Below, one piece after another: positions 37,666 to 46,807 of a stretch of DNA of 64,000 bases. Under the pieces are notes generated by a model. That model saw only the letters and a program-made list of their open reading frames with translations. It was not told the DNA's origin and did no database searches. This DNA comes from Coprococcus sp. OM04-5BH (lineage in GTDB: Bacteria; Bacillota; Clostridia; Lachnospirales; Lachnospiraceae): NCBI RefSeq assembly GCF_003482105.1, contig NZ_QULM01000001.1, forward strand, positions 620,001-684,000. Reading direction: 5' to 3'. Every line of letters begins with the position of its first letter. Positions within the stretch are counted from its first letter, which is position 1. The position numbers were made by a program, and so were the translations under genes.

Positions 37666-38563
37666 TACGTTCTTTTACATCCTGAAACAGGGATTTTCAA
37701 ATATTAAGAGAAATATTTTGTTTTCACTTGCATCTATCGGTACTATCGTTTCATGTCTGTTCCTGTTTTCTATAGTATTTGCTGTAGTTATGAACTTCCA
37801 GTCAGGTATGAAGGAGATTGAAAGCAAGGTTACTATTTCGGTTTTCTTTAATGAAGATGCGTCTCAGGAGACAATAGATCTGATAGGTGAACAGATACGA
37901 GTAGTTGATTATGTGGAGACTATGGATTACATATCTGCAGATGAGGCATGGGATACATTCTGTAAGCAGAATTACGACAATCCTGAAGCTGCCAAGGCAG
38001 CCTACGGTGATGACAACCCTCTTAAGAATGCAGCTTCCTATGAGGTTACACTTAAGGATGTATCAAAGCAGGCAGAATTTGTAGCATTTGCAAAGGGGTT
38101 AGACGGTGTAAGAAAGGTTAAGAGCTCAGATGTTACAGCGGATAGCATTACAACTCTTTCATCACTGTTGGGATACGCTTCTGTGGGAATAATCGTCATC
38201 CTGATGTTGGTATCCATATTCCTTATCAGCAATACCATCACTATCGGTATAACCGTAAGAAAAGAAGAGATTTCAATAATGAAACTTATTGGTGCGACAA
38301 ACTTTTTCGTAAGGGCACCATTCGTTATAGAAGGTATTATCGTAGGACTTGTAGGTTCTGCGGTACCTCTGGTACTTTTCTATGAAATATATGGAAGAGT
38401 CCTTGAGTATGTGGCAGGAAGATTTGGTGTTATAACCAGTATATTTGCTTTTGTAAGCAGACAGGAATTATTCAAGTATCTCCTTCCTGTAGGACTTGTT
38501 CTCGGTGTGGGAGTAGGTCTCATAGGTAGTTTGCTTACCACAAGAAAGCATTTAAAGGTATAA
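37655..38563 (+). CDS. ftsX: Cell division protein FtsX
   Basis: FtsX is the permease-like membrane partner of FtsE, of 302 residues. There is one N-terminal membrane segment (about 22-46), then a large extracellular loop (about 50-165) that in this family binds the coiled coil of a PcsB-like hydrolase, and three more membrane segments in the C-terminal half, ending VGVGLIGSLLTTRKHLKV. It does not transport a solute as far as is known but transmits ATP-driven movement to the outside. The start overlaps ftsE, so translation is probably coupled. Confidence 0.95.
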   Translation: MKISTFFYILKQGFSNIKRNILFSLASIGTIVSCLFLFSIVFAVVMNFQSGMKEIESKVTISVFFNEDASQETIDLIGEQIRVVDYVETMDYISADEAWDTFCKQNYDNPEAAKAAYGDDNPLKNAASYEVTLKDVSKQAEFVAFAKGLDGVRKVKSSDVTADSITTLSSLLGYASVGIIVILMLVSIFLISNTITIGITVRKEEISIMKLIGATNFFVRAPFVIEGIIVGLVGSAVPLVLFYEIYGRVLEYVAGRFGVITSIFAFVSRQELFKYLLPVGLVLGVGVGLIGSLLTTRKHLKV

Positions 38564-38606
38564 CAGGGTTACACGGTTAATGTTCAACATTATTAGGAGG
38601 GATACA

Positions 38607-39842
38607 ATGAAACTCAGATTTATCAAAAAAATGCCAAGGGTTGCTTTAGGCATGGCATTGGTTGCAGTATTATCATGTTCGACGGTTTATACATCTTCAT
38701 TTGTCAGCAGAGCCGATAACATCGATGATGCCAAGAAGCAGAAGGAAGAGGCAGAGAACAATAAGGACAACGCACAGGATGTGCTGGATTCCATCAACGA
38801 CAAGATAAATGAAGTTAATTCAGCCATTGAGGAATTAGACGCACAGGTTACTGATGTACAGACAAAGATAACAGAGAAGCAGAAGGAATGTGACGCCTTA
38901 AATACAGAGATTGACGAGACAAATGTCAAGCTCGATGAGGCAAAGGCGAATGAGGAGAAGCAGTACGAGGCCATGAAGGTCAGAATACAGTTCCTCTATG
39001 AAAATGGCGATGTAGAGTATCTGGATACTCTTATGTCATCATCATCATTCTCAGATATGCTTAACAAGTCAGAATATGTTGAGCAGCTTTCAAATTACGA
39101 CCAGATACAGCTTGATGATCTGATCAATACAAGAAAGAATATAGAGACTTACGAGGCTACTCTCGAGAAGGATCTTAAGGAGGTTGAGGTTGCCCAGACT
39201 GAGCTTGAGGTTCAGGAGACAACACTTAACGATCTTATAGACCAGAAGCAGACAGAGATGAACAAATACAAGGACGACGCCGGCACCCAGGAGGCTATAG
39301 TTGCCAAGTATGCCAAGGAAATGGAAGACGCAGAGGCCCTCATCGCCAAGTATGAGGAGGCTGCAAGACGAGCTGATGCAAATAACGGCGGCGGTTCAGA
39401 CGGCGGATATAGCGGCGGCGGTTCAGGCGGCCAGTATGATCCATCAGGTTACGCAGGACGTCTTATGTGGCCTGCAACACAGGGAACACGTATTTCATCT
39501 CCATTTGGACGGAGAAGCGCACCTGTAGCAGGAGCAAGTACATTCCACAAGGGAATAGACATCCCTTGCCCATCAGGTTCAGATATTGTTGCTGCTGAGT
39601 CTGGAACAGTACTTATTGCTACATACAGCTCATCAGCAGGTAACTACGTAATGATCAACCATGGAAATGGTATCATGACAGTATACATGCACAACTCACA
39701 GCTTTGTGTGAGCGTAGGGCAGCAGGTATCAAAGGGACAGGTAATTGCCAAGGCAGGTAGTACAGGATACTCAACAGGTCCACACTGCCACTTCGGTGTT
39801 AAGCTTAACGGCGAATATGTAAATCCTGTCAACTTCTTATAA
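38607..39842 (+). CDS. Secreted murein hydrolase with coiled coil and M23 domain (PcsB/EnvC-like)
   Basis: This secreted 411-residue protein is expected to be activated by FtsEX. The ATG at 38607 follows AGGAGG. A signal peptide (residues 1 to about 39) is followed by a long coiled coil (about 40-255, rich in E, K, D and Q), a Gly/Ser-rich hinge (GGGSDGGYSGGGSGG) and a C-terminal M23 (lysostaphin-type) peptidase domain with the zinc ligands H..D in FHKGIDI and HxH in GPHCHFGV. All zinc ligands are kept, so it should cut peptide bridges itself, unlike the LytM-degenerate activator EnvC. It is part of the ftsE-ftsX operon. Confidence 0.92.
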   Translation: MKLRFIKKMPRVALGMALVAVLSCSTVYTSSFVSRADNIDDAKKQKEEAENNKDNAQDVLDSINDKINEVNSAIEELDAQVTDVQTKITEKQKECDALNTEIDETNVKLDEAKANEEKQYEAMKVRIQFLYENGDVEYLDTLMSSSSFSDMLNKSEYVEQLSNYDQIQLDDLINTRKNIETYEATLEKDLKEVEVAQTELEVQETTLNDLIDQKQTEMNKYKDDAGTQEAIVAKYAKEMEDAEALIAKYEEAARRADANNGGGSDGGYSGGGSGGQYDPSGYAGRLMWPATQGTRISSPFGRRSAPVAGASTFHKGIDIPCPSGSDIVAAESGTVLIATYSSSAGNYVMINHGNGIMTVYMHNSQLCVSVGQQVSKGQVIAKAGSTGYSTGPHCHFGVKLNGEYVNPVNFL

Positions 39843-39891
39843 ATCAGAATACATCCGGATGAATTGAAACAGATCCGGCAGGATGATAAAT

Positions 39892-39948
39892 AAAAGAACA
39901 GTTTGCGGTTACATGCCTGTGGCATGGCTGTGGGACTGTTCTTTTATT
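39892..39948 (+). terminator. Terminator after the M23 hydrolase gene
   Basis: AAAAGAACAGT (39892-39902) pairs with ACTGTTCTTTT (39935-39945) with an inner CATGCC/GGCATG hairpin. An ATCCGG repeat pair at 39853-39877 lies before it. Some read-through to ctpA is possible. Confidence 0.75.
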
Positions 39949-40081
39949 GTTAATGAGGTATGATATATGATTGAGTAGTGCCGGGCATATATTAAATTGG
40001 TTGAAATGCGTAAGAGGCAGCGGTATAATAGTAGTTGGCTGTTTTAAGATATTTTCATATGAAATAAAAAGGAGATATGAC

Positions 40082-41308
40082 ATGCATAAATTAAAGAAAG
40101 GCATACTGTTAGCAGGAGTGTGCATAATAGGGCTGACAGGACTCACAGCCTGTGAATCCGGCAATGTGAAACGCGGTACTGTAGCTGATGGCGGAAGCAC
40201 TAATCTTGAGTACAGCGGTTCAGTCATTGACAACAATACTTTGGGAAAGGCTGCCAAGATCGAGGCGGTTATCGACTCATCATTCTACTTCGGAGCCGAG
40301 GATGAAGCCCTTGAAGAGGGAATATATAAGGGTATGGTTGAAGCCCTTGATGATCCTTATTCAAAGTACTATACCAAGGAAGAGTATGCAAAGCTCCAGG
40401 AGGACACCTCAGGTGAGTATGCAGGAATAGGCGTTACAGTGCGTCAGGATACGGATTCCGGTGCGGTTGTAGTTGTAAATATCCTTCCGGGGGCTCCTGC
40501 AGAGGATGTTGATATAAAGCCCGGTGACTACATTACCAAGATCGGCGATTACGAGATCACTACAGAGGACGATCTTGATTATCTTGTGACGATGATCCGC
40601 GGCGAGGTTGGAACAGATGTAACACTTACAGTGTACAGATCTTCAGACATGAAGACTCATGATGTTACCATCACAAGACGTCAGGTGGAGAACAGAACAG
40701 TAGAATATCAAATGCTTGATGACAACATCGGCTACATACGTGTTACACAGTTTGTGGGAAATACAGGAGATATGTTCGAGGAGGCTCTTAATGATCTTGA
40801 TTCCCAGGGCATGAAGGGACTTATCGTTGATCTAAGGTCTAATCCGGGGGGACTGCTCAATGTGGTTGTAAGCATGTGTGACGACATACTTGCCAGCGGC
40901 AAGATCGTATACGAAGAGGACAAGAACGGAAAGGTTATCTCATCATATGAGGCAACTGATGACAAATTCCTTGATAAGCCTATGGTTGTCATTGTAAATG
41001 GCGAGAGTGCCAGTGCTTCAGAGGTATTCACAGGTGCAATGAAGGATCATGGCGTGGCTACTATCGTAGGCGAGAATACATTTGGCAAGGGCATTGTACA
41101 GAGTGTGATCCCTCTTCAGGACGGTTCTGCAGTGAAGATCACAACAGCCAAGTATTTCACTCCAAATGGAAATGACATCCACAAGAAGGGCATTGCTCCT
41201 GATGTGGAGGTAAGCCTTCCGGATGACTACACCGCAGACGATTACATGGGTGAGAAGGATACACAGTTTAACAAGGCTGTGGAAGTAATAAAGGAAGAAA
41301 TAAAATAA
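40082..41308 (+). CDS. ctpA: Carboxyl-terminal processing protease lipoprotein (S41, CtpA)
   Basis: This is an S41-family serine protease that trims wall hydrolases or other exported proteins. The ATG at 40082 with AAAAGGAG upstream gives 408 residues. A lipoprotein signal ends in the lipobox LTAC (Cys24 predicted to be lipidated). The N-terminal helical domain is followed by a PDZ domain (about 115-195, EYAGIGVTVRQD to TRRQVENRTVEY) and the peptidase core with VDLRSNPGGLL, the catalytic serine in GESASASEVFTGAM, and lysine in TFGKGIVQS. It lies after the M23 hydrolase, and co-function with FtsEX-linked wall processing is likely. Confidence 0.93.
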   Translation: MHKLKKGILLAGVCIIGLTGLTACESGNVKRGTVADGGSTNLEYSGSVIDNNTLGKAAKIEAVIDSSFYFGAEDEALEEGIYKGMVEALDDPYSKYYTKEEYAKLQEDTSGEYAGIGVTVRQDTDSGAVVVVNILPGAPAEDVDIKPGDYITKIGDYEITTEDDLDYLVTMIRGEVGTDVTLTVYRSSDMKTHDVTITRRQVENRTVEYQMLDDNIGYIRVTQFVGNTGDMFEEALNDLDSQGMKGLIVDLRSNPGGLLNVVVSMCDDILASGKIVYEEDKNGKVISSYEATDDKFLDKPMVVIVNGESASASEVFTGAMKDHGVATIVGENTFGKGIVQSVIPLQDGSAVKITTAKYFTPNGNDIHKKGIAPDVEVSLPDDYTADDYMGEKDTQFNKAVEVIKEEIK

Positions 41309-41437
41309 TTAGTATAGGCATTGATAGATCTGTGACCAGCAAAATAATTATTTGTAGATTGATATAAGAAAAGTGATTATGTGGCAGGATGATTATCTGC
41401 AAATTAATACAAATGAAATAATTGTGTGGACTACGGA

Positions 41438-41466
41438 TTGATAATGGTTTATATTATTTTTATATT
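41438..41466 (+). promoter_or_regulatory. guaA promoter
   Basis: TTGATA (41438-41443) and TATATT (41461-41466) are 17 bp apart. The leader of about 30 bases is too short for a purine riboswitch, and no such motif is visible in the 193-base gap. Confidence 0.7.
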
Positions 41467-41501
41467 TACATTAAAGAAAACTATGTGTTAAGGAGACAAC
41501 A

Positions 41502-43043
41502 ATGAACAAAGAATTGGTTATAGTGCTTGATTTTGGTGGTCAGTATAATCAGCTCATTGCAAGGCGCGTAAGAGAGTGCAACGTGTATGCGGAGGTACAT
41601 CCTTATACCCTTCCTGTTGAGAAGATAAAGGAAATGAATCCTAAGGGAATTATTTTCACAGGCGGACCTAACAGCGTGTATGGTGACGAAGCTATTCTGT
41701 GCGATCCTGAGATATTCCAGCTTGGTATCCCTATACTGGGTATCTGCTATGGTTCACAGCTTATTGCACACATGATGGGCGGAAAGGTTGAGACCGCTCC
41801 TGTCAGCGAGTACGGCAGAACAGAGGTCAGTGTAGACAAGAACTCTGTATTATTTGCAGATGTGAAGGAGACTTCCATATGCTGGATGAGCCATACGGAC
41901 TACATCGCAGAGGCGCCTGAGGGCTTCAAGGTTACAGCCCATACACCGGTATGTCCTGTTGCAGCAATGGAAAATGTTGAGAAGAAGCTGTACGCAACCC
42001 AGTTCCATCCTGAGGTTATGCACACAGAAGAAGGAATGAAGATGTTACATGCATTTGTCATTGATGTGTGCGGCTGCAAGGCAGACTGGAAGATGGACAC
42101 ATTTGTTCAGGATACAATAAATAGCCTCAGAGAGAAGATCGGCGATGGAAAGGTATTATGCGCCCTGTCAGGCGGTGTTGATTCATCAGTAGCCGCGGTA
42201 CTTCTTTCAAAGGCAGTAGGAAAGCAGCTTACCTGTGTATTCGTAGACCACGGACTTCTCCGTAAGAACGAGGGAGACGAAGTTGAGGCGGTATTCGGTC
42301 CGGACGGCCCTTACGAGCTCAACTTCATCCGAGTAAATGCACAGCAGAGATATTATGACAAGTTAAAGGGCGTTACAGAGCCTGAGGCAAAGAGAAAGAT
42401 CATCGGCGAGGAGTTCATCCGTGTATTCGAGGAAGAGGCGAAGAAGATAGGAGCCGTAGACTTCCTGGTACAGGGAACCATTTATCCGGATGTTATCGAA
42501 TCAGGCCTTGGCAAATCAGCGGTCATCAAGAGCCACCACAACGTAGGCGGACTTCCTGATCATGTTGATTTCAAGGAGATCGTTGAGCCTCTCCGTCTGC
42601 TCTTCAAGGACGAAGTAAGACGTGCAGGTCTTGAACTTGGTATTCCTGATTACCTTGTATTCCGTCAGCCATTCCCTGGTCCGGGACTTGGAATAAGAAT
42701 AATCGGTGAGGTTACAGAGGAGAAGGTCAAGATCGTCCAGGACGCTGACTTCATCTACCGTGAGGAGATCGCAAAGGCAGGCCTTGACAGAAAGCTCGGC
42801 CAGTACTTCGCAGCTCTTACCAACATGCGTTCCGTAGGTGTTATGGGTGATTTCAGAACCTACGATTACGCAGTAGCCTTAAGAGCAGTAAACACCAGCG
42901 ACTTCATGACCGCCGACTGCTCCGACATACCTTTTGAAGTTCTCCAGAAGGTAATGACAAGAATTATAAACGAAGTGAAGGGTGTCAACAGGGTAATGTA
43001 TGACCTGACCAGTAAACCACCTGGAACGATTGAGTTTGAGTAA
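41502..43043 (+). CDS. guaA: GMP synthase (glutamine-hydrolysing)
   Basis: This enzyme converts XMP to GMP with glutamine and ATP. The N-terminal class I amidotransferase (about 1-190) has the Cys nucleophile in [12 protein letters not shown] and the His-Glu pair in TQFHPEV. The ATP pyrophosphatase has [16 protein letters not shown], and the C-terminal dimerisation domain ends KPPGTIEFE. At 513 residues it is full length. AAGGAG precedes the ATG at 41502. The last codons of guaA are a frequent integration site for mobile elements in Firmicutes, and a copy of this 3' end occurs about 9.85 kb downstream. Confidence 0.97.
   Translation: MNKELVIVLDFGGQYNQLIARRVRECNVYAEVHPYTLPVEKIKEMNPKGIIFTGGPNSVYGDEAILCDPEIFQLGIPILGICYGSQLIAHMMGGKVETAPVSEYGRTEVSVDKNSVLFADVKETSICWMSHTDYIAEAPEGFKVTAHTPVCPVAAMENVEKKLYATQFHPEVMHTEEGMKMLHAFVIDVCGCKADWKMDTFVQDTINSLREKIGDGKVLCALSGGVDSSVAAVLLSKAVGKQLTCVFVDHGLLRKNEGDEVEAVFGPDGPYELNFIRVNAQQRYYDKLKGVTEPEAKRKIIGEEFIRVFEEEAKKIGAVDFLVQGTIYPDVIESGLGKSAVIKSHHNVGGLPDHVDFKEIVEPLRLLFKDEVRRAGLELGIPDYLVFRQPFPGPGLGIRIIGEVTEEKVKIVQDADFIYREEIAKAGLDRKLGQYFAALTNMRSVGVMGDFRTYDYAVALRAVNTSDFMTADCSDIPFEVLQKVMTRIINEVKGVNRVMYDLTSKPPGTIEFE
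43029..43042 (+). repeat. Putative attL: guaA 3' end direct repeat
   Basis: ATTGAGTTTGAGTA at the end of guaA recurs as ATCGAGTTTGAGTA at 52881-52894, with one mismatch in 14. The two copies bracket the foreign island. Confidence 0.7.
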
Positions 43044-43050
43044 GGTACAA

Positions 43051-43095
43051 GAGCCAAGAAATGCTGAATTTAAGGCGTTTCTTGGCTCATTTTTG
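43051..43095 (+). terminator. Terminator after guaA
   Basis: GAGCCAAGAAA (43051-43061) pairs with TTTCTTGGCTC (43078-43088), followed by ATTTTTGG. It lies beyond the putative attL core and so may belong to the element. Confidence 0.85.
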
Positions 43096-43134
43096 GTTGA
43101 GTGACAATCAAATGACAATAATTTAATCTATTAG

Positions 43135-44121
43135 TTACCAACGGATTGCATCTAAGCGTCGGAGGTATTCTTCACCCAAATCGGGTTCAATCATTTTTAT
43201 GTAGTATGCTTTACCATACATATATTCCTTGAAGTTCACTTTTTTATGAGTTCTGCAATTTTTAAGGTGAGATGCAACACCATATTTTTCACAGTAAAAC
43301 AATTCTTGATTAAATTTTCGCTTGTAATATTTGGGGACTTTAACAGTATCAGTTACAATCAGTCCAGTAATCATTTTGCGGTACGGATTTTTCATCAAAT
43401 GCGTTTTATCATTGTTTATTTTAAATCCATTGGTACTAATAATTTCGGATATCAATGGAATAAGGAAGTCAATTTCATGTGAAGAAGAAAAAATCAAGTC
43501 ATCAGCATATCGAGTGTATGTAATATCTTTGGTTGATATTGAGTTTAAAATTTGCTGATCAATTGGGTTGAAAATGATATTTGCAAGATCGGGACTGCTA
43601 GGAGCTCCTTGCGGAAGAATACCATTATGTGTGCATAATTGTGCTAATGCCTGGGCAACGTCAGATGTGTATCCTACTCGATGAAAGACTTCAAATACTT
43701 GGTCAATATTAATTGAAGGAAAAAAATTATGGATATCCATACATAGTACTTGAGCTTTGTTAACGTGCATTTCAGCATTTGTTTTTATAGAATGTTGTTG
43801 AACAAAACCGTGACAACATTGATTAGTGGGGAGTTTATTTAGTATTTCATCTAAAATCCAACGTTGACGTGATTTTAATGGTTTGCTAGGAGCCAAAATT
43901 ATTCTCGATTTCCCCTTGGTATAGATTTCGAATTCATGGTAGCAATCAAGTTTTAGTGTATCAAGCATTAATATTTGGTCAAGGTGGTTCTTGTCAAAAA
44001 TCACAGGCAAACTTTGGGAGATTAGTAAAGTAGCATAAGAACAGCATTTATCAATGTATGAAGTACTGAACCCTTGTTCAAACATATTAATTTTTAATCT
44101 ATAGATATAATTATTTTCCAT
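43135..44121 (-). CDS. Retron reverse transcriptase
   Basis: This retron-type reverse transcriptase has 328 residues. It carries the retron-specific NAxxH motif (NAEMH, residues 115-119), LCMDIHNFFPSI with the first catalytic aspartate, ILPQGAPSSPDLANIIF, the catalytic YADD (205-208), and the ITGL version of the VTG motif (251-254). The ATG at 44121 follows GTGAGG; the open frame extends to 44250, but those codons overlap the msd RNA and are not expected to be translated. It makes msDNA from the RNA just upstream and, with the wHTH and PRTase-like proteins, should form a tripartite anti-phage system. Confidence 0.93.
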   Translation of the reverse strand: MENNYIYRLKINMFEQGFSTSYIDKCCSYATLLISQSLPVIFDKNHLDQILMLDTLKLDCYHEFEIYTKGKSRIILAPSKPLKSRQRWILDEILNKLPTNQCCHGFVQQHSIKTNAEMHVNKAQVLCMDIHNFFPSINIDQVFEVFHRVGYTSDVAQALAQLCTHNGILPQGAPSSPDLANIIFNPIDQQILNSISTKDITYTRYADDLIFSSSHEIDFLIPLISEIISTNGFKINNDKTHLMKNPYRKMITGLIVTDTVKVPKYYKRKFNQELFYCEKYGVASHLKNCRTHKKVNFKEYMYGKAYYIKMIEPDLGEEYLRRLDAIRW

Positions 44122-44135
44122 GTTAACCTCACAAT

Positions 44136-44285
44136 AAAAGGGACAACTACTTGAAATTGGAACTTGCAAATCTTTGATTTGCAAGCCACTTTGCGTATGC
44201 TTTTCACGCAAAGTGGCTTTGTAAATTAAAGAGTTAGTTACGTTTTGCAAGGAGGCGAATGCACCCCAATCTAGTTATCCCTTTT
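44136..44285 (-). ncRNA. Retron msr-msd RNA
   Basis: The 14-base a1 repeat (minus strand, 44285-44272, AAAAGGGATAACTA) pairs with a2 (44149-44136, TAGTTGTCCCTTTT) with only one G-U wobble. Between them lie a GC-rich msr hairpin near 44267-44251, a perfect 14-bp msd hairpin AAGCCACTTTGCGT/ACGCAAAGTGGCTT, and a 7-bp GCAAATC/GATTTGC hairpin. The RNA begins where the upstream gene stops and ends just before the reverse transcriptase gene, the standard retron layout. The branching guanosine is probably the G after ACTA. Confidence 0.9.
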
Positions 44286-44587
44286 TACATATTATCAAAT
44301 TTTTTTGGAATATACAAGAAATCCCAATCAAATGTCTTTGTTTTTGGAGCAGAGAAATCCTTGCATGAAAAACTCCAATCATTCCACAGTTCAGTTACAC
44401 TAGTGATTGCCTTTTCGGTTAAATACAATTTATCATTGTCTATTTTATAATATTCTCTCTCATATAGATTTCGTAATATGTCTGAAATTAGCGAAATATT
44501 TAATCCGATTTCATATTGCAACTGTTCCAAATTGATTTCGTGATATTTATGTATATAGCTTAATATTATTTCTTCATATGGTTTCAT
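44285..44587 (-). CDS. Retron-associated winged-helix protein
   Basis: This 100-residue protein starts at the ATG at 44587, which overlaps the end of the PRTase gene by 14 bases; an ATG at 44614 would add nine residues. The sequence YEEIILSYIHKYHEINLEQLQYEIGLNISLISDILRNLYEREYYKIDNDKLYLTEKA fits a winged helix-turn-helix at about residues 3-62. The rest is aromatic and acidic. Its TAA stop shares its last base with the a1 arm of the retron RNA. Retrons with a PRTase-like effector often carry such a DNA-binding partner, which may bind the msDNA. The role here is inferred from context. Confidence 0.75.
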   Translation of the reverse strand: MKPYEEIILSYIHKYHEINLEQLQYEIGLNISLISDILRNLYEREYYKIDNDKLYLTEKAITSVTELWNDWSFSCKDFSAPKTKTFDWDFLYIPKKFDNM

Positions 44588-45605
44588 TTTTAATCGCTTT
44601 CTGCAAATATGCATTTATTTCGTTATTACTTTTTCTTGTTTTAAGATTGTTAACGGAGGGTCTGGTTTGTGAACGCCGCTCGAACAAAGGAGTATGAATA
44701 TCGGAATATTCCCAAAAGTTACATAGTGTATTATTAGGAGTATTGTAATAAAAACTTATTGTTAATTTGCATTTGTCAAAGCCCATATCATATGTTTTTG
44801 AAGAGGTTTTTGCTTGATAGGAATCAATTATTTTTTCATATTTTTTGATGACTTCAATTACATGTTTATATTCTTTAGAATCAAAAATAACATCTCCCTT
44901 TAGTAGTTTTTTGGGTAATTCCATATAGATAGGCTCAACCTGAATATTCATTTTTTTAAAGTATTTAATGATATTGGAACTAGCCCTTTGGTTTACATAA
45001 ATTCCTGCAAAAAATAACTGGAACTGAGAAGGGTCAATACTATTTTTTTTAAAATAGGTAAGAAAACTATTAATGGAAGCAAGAATAGTCTTTCCACTAC
45101 CTATCAAATCATCTACAAATATTAGTGCGCGTTTGTTTTCAAAAATCTTAGGAGATATAAGTTCTTCAGAACATATGATTTGATTGTTGTTAATTCCTCT
45201 GCATATATTTATGGTATTTAAGTAAGAACGAATTTCATCTCCGCCACTTTTTATTCCTTGAGGGGATGGGATGGTTATAAAAACAGCATCATTAAAGGCA
45301 ACGTTCATATCTTGAAGTTTTTTGGAAATTTCTTCTGATAAGATCGATATTCTATGTGAGTATTCACGACGTGTTAGATATGTGTAGTGGCCCAATAAAT
45401 TTAAAAATATGTTTATGTCCTCATAAGGGAAAATTTGTAACCATTCATTTACTTGTGAAGAAAAAATATCTGTGCCAATGTAGGAATCATGTTCTTTATC
45501 GTTAGAATATGCGTCTTTTTCTACAGATAAGTATTTGTCTGGATTTATACAATTGTTATGATAAAAATCTTCAATGGCTTCGTCTATGCTTTTGTAATGT
45601 TTCAT
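44574..45605 (-). CDS. Phosphoribosyltransferase-like retron effector
   Basis: This 343-residue protein has a type I phosphoribosyltransferase signature, RALIFVDDLIGSGKTI (residues 159-174), in which two adjacent aspartates and the following small-residue loop bind PRPP. The preceding AVFITIPSPQGIKSGGDE strand fits the same fold. Helical N- and C-terminal regions flank the domain. It lies first in the operon with a wHTH gene, retron RNA and reverse transcriptase, so it is most likely the toxic effector held in check by msDNA. I recall PRTase plus wHTH as one of the published retron types (type III), but I am not certain of the number. AAGGAGAG precedes the ATG at 45605. Confidence 0.8.
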   Translation of the reverse strand: MKHYKSIDEAIEDFYHNNCINPDKYLSVEKDAYSNDKEHDSYIGTDIFSSQVNEWLQIFPYEDINIFLNLLGHYTYLTRREYSHRISILSEEISKKLQDMNVAFNDAVFITIPSPQGIKSGGDEIRSYLNTINICRGINNNQIICSEELISPKIFENKRALIFVDDLIGSGKTILASINSFLTYFKKNSIDPSQFQLFFAGIYVNQRASSNIIKYFKKMNIQVEPIYMELPKKLLKGDVIFDSKEYKHVIEVIKKYEKIIDSYQAKTSSKTYDMGFDKCKLTISFYYNTPNNTLCNFWEYSDIHTPLFERRSQTRPSVNNLKTRKSNNEINAYLQKAIKNETI

Positions 45606-45617
45606 CTCTCTCTCCTT

Positions 45618-46073
45618 CTATTTGTTGCGTAATCCTTCCATACCACCATATTTTACTTTTAAACTTTCAATATCTTGAATAACACTTAATAAGCGAGATT
45701 GATCAGTATCAAATTCGAATTGCAGTACATTTTGTTTATCAGGGCGTTCTTTGAAGACTCCGGTTACAATGGCGTGTCCACCATTTGTCATTTCAACTTT
45801 GAAAGTTAAATCATTTTCATACAAACAATGATATTCTGCGGAGCCAAAAAGATCTGTATAACAAGCGTCAAGTCCTTTTGAAAAGCGATAAAGAGTACCA
45901 GTGGCAGAGTATAATCGGTCATGTTCAATGTGATAGCATCCAGAGTCAATAACTAATGTGCATATGATGTCATAGCCACCTTCAATGCTTGTGTTATTGG
46001 GAAAACCAATAACTTCATTAAGATCTAGACGAATTTTTTCTCCATTATATCCATTTAAACAAAACAGGATCAT
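45618..46073 (-). CDS. WapI-like immunity protein
   Basis: This small acidic protein of 151 residues from the ATG at 46073 has GGAG nine bases upstream, inside the start-proximal overlap with the XRE gene. The region LTFKVEMTNGGHAIVTGVFKERPDKQNVLQFEFDTDQSRLLSVIQDIE matches the pattern of WapI-type immunity proteins, which neutralise WapA and other polymorphic toxins. No toxin gene lies nearby, so it is an orphan, either a protective remnant or a component with another role. It sits between an XRE regulator and the PRTase gene in one minus-strand series, 12 bases before the latter. Confidence 0.65.
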   Translation of the reverse strand: MILFCLNGYNGEKIRLDLNEVIGFPNNTSIEGGYDIICTLVIDSGCYHIEHDRLYSATGTLYRFSKGLDACYTDLFGSAEYHCLYENDLTFKVEMTNGGHAIVTGVFKERPDKQNVLQFEFDTDQSRLLSVIQDIESLKVKYGGMEGLRNK

Positions 46074-46088
46074 AATGCAACACTCCAT

Positions 46089-46730
46089 TTACTTCTTCTT
46101 CAGTTTCCTTTTCCTCTTCACATAAGAGAAATCCGGAAACAGGTCTTTTAACAATTCAGCAGTTTCTTCTGCATCGTTATCCTCATTCATATTCTGAATC
46201 AGTAGTTGGTCGTCATCATCAAGATTCAATGAGACAGTGTACTCTTTATTCGGGTCTGTTGGGTTCATTGGGTACTTTATCTCTTTGAGATAATATTCCG
46301 TTTCGGTTATTTCGTCATCTTCCAGCTTGTCTCGTAGGCGTGCCCAATACTCAACCATCTTCTTGAAGTTATCAAGATCCTTCTGTGGGCGGGGACCGGC
46401 ACTTGGAAGTCGTTCTTCAAATTTGAAGCATACTTCGCCATCTTTGATTGTGGGGCGTAGTCCGTATGCCCATTCGATATCAAACAGCACATGGAGCGCA
46501 CGGAAGATATTGGCAACATCAGGGTCTGATAATGCATAGAAACTGACACCTAGATTGTTGGCGATATTGAGTAAAGTCACTTCGTCCGGATATCGGTTCC
46601 CAAGCTCGTAATTTCGGATTGTAGATTCGTTTAGTCCACACTTATCGGCTAATTCCTTTTGTGTCATTTCCACTGCAATTCTGAAATTTCTAATTAAAAA
46701 GCCTACCCGGCTGGTGAATTTTTCGCCCAT
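46089..46730 (-). CDS. XRE-family repressor with long C-terminal domain
   Basis: This 213-residue protein has a Cro/C1-type helix-turn-helix at about residues 12-66 (IRNFRIAVEMTQKELADKCGLNESTIRNYELGNRYPDEVTLLNIANNLGV). The C-terminal two thirds are acidic and end in a basic tail (KRKRKLKKK). It is divergent from the excisionase gene, and the gap holds three evenly spaced palindromic operators, so it is very probably the switch repressor of the element. AAGGAG precedes the ATG at 46730. The retron operon follows it on the same strand and may be read from its promoter. Confidence 0.88.
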   Translation of the reverse strand: MGEKFTSRVGFLIRNFRIAVEMTQKELADKCGLNESTIRNYELGNRYPDEVTLLNIANNLGVSFYALSDPDVANIFRALHVLFDIEWAYGLRPTIKDGEVCFKFEERLPSAGPRPQKDLDNFKKMVEYWARLRDKLEDDEITETEYYLKEIKYPMNPTDPNKEYTVSLNLDDDDQLLIQNMNEDNDAEETAELLKDLFPDFSYVKRKRKLKKK

Positions 46731-46807
46731 TTTAACTGCTCCTTATAAGTGTAATGAGTGTTGTAGCTTGTATGAAAACACGAGGCACAAATCATACATA
46801 TACAGAG

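Noticed and set aside
41309..41501. Purine riboswitch before guaA
   Set aside because: The expected conserved loops are absent, and the promoter is only about 30 bases from the start codon.
44122..44250. N-terminal extension of the reverse transcriptase
   Set aside because: These bases are the a2 arm and msd hairpins of the retron RNA, and a start with a ribosome site exists at 44121.
44250..44266. GGAGGCGAATGCACC on the + strand, nearly repeated at 53508-53522 before the excisionase scar
   Set aside because: It matches at 14 of 15 positions, but half is a ribosome-site motif and no further homology extends on either side.
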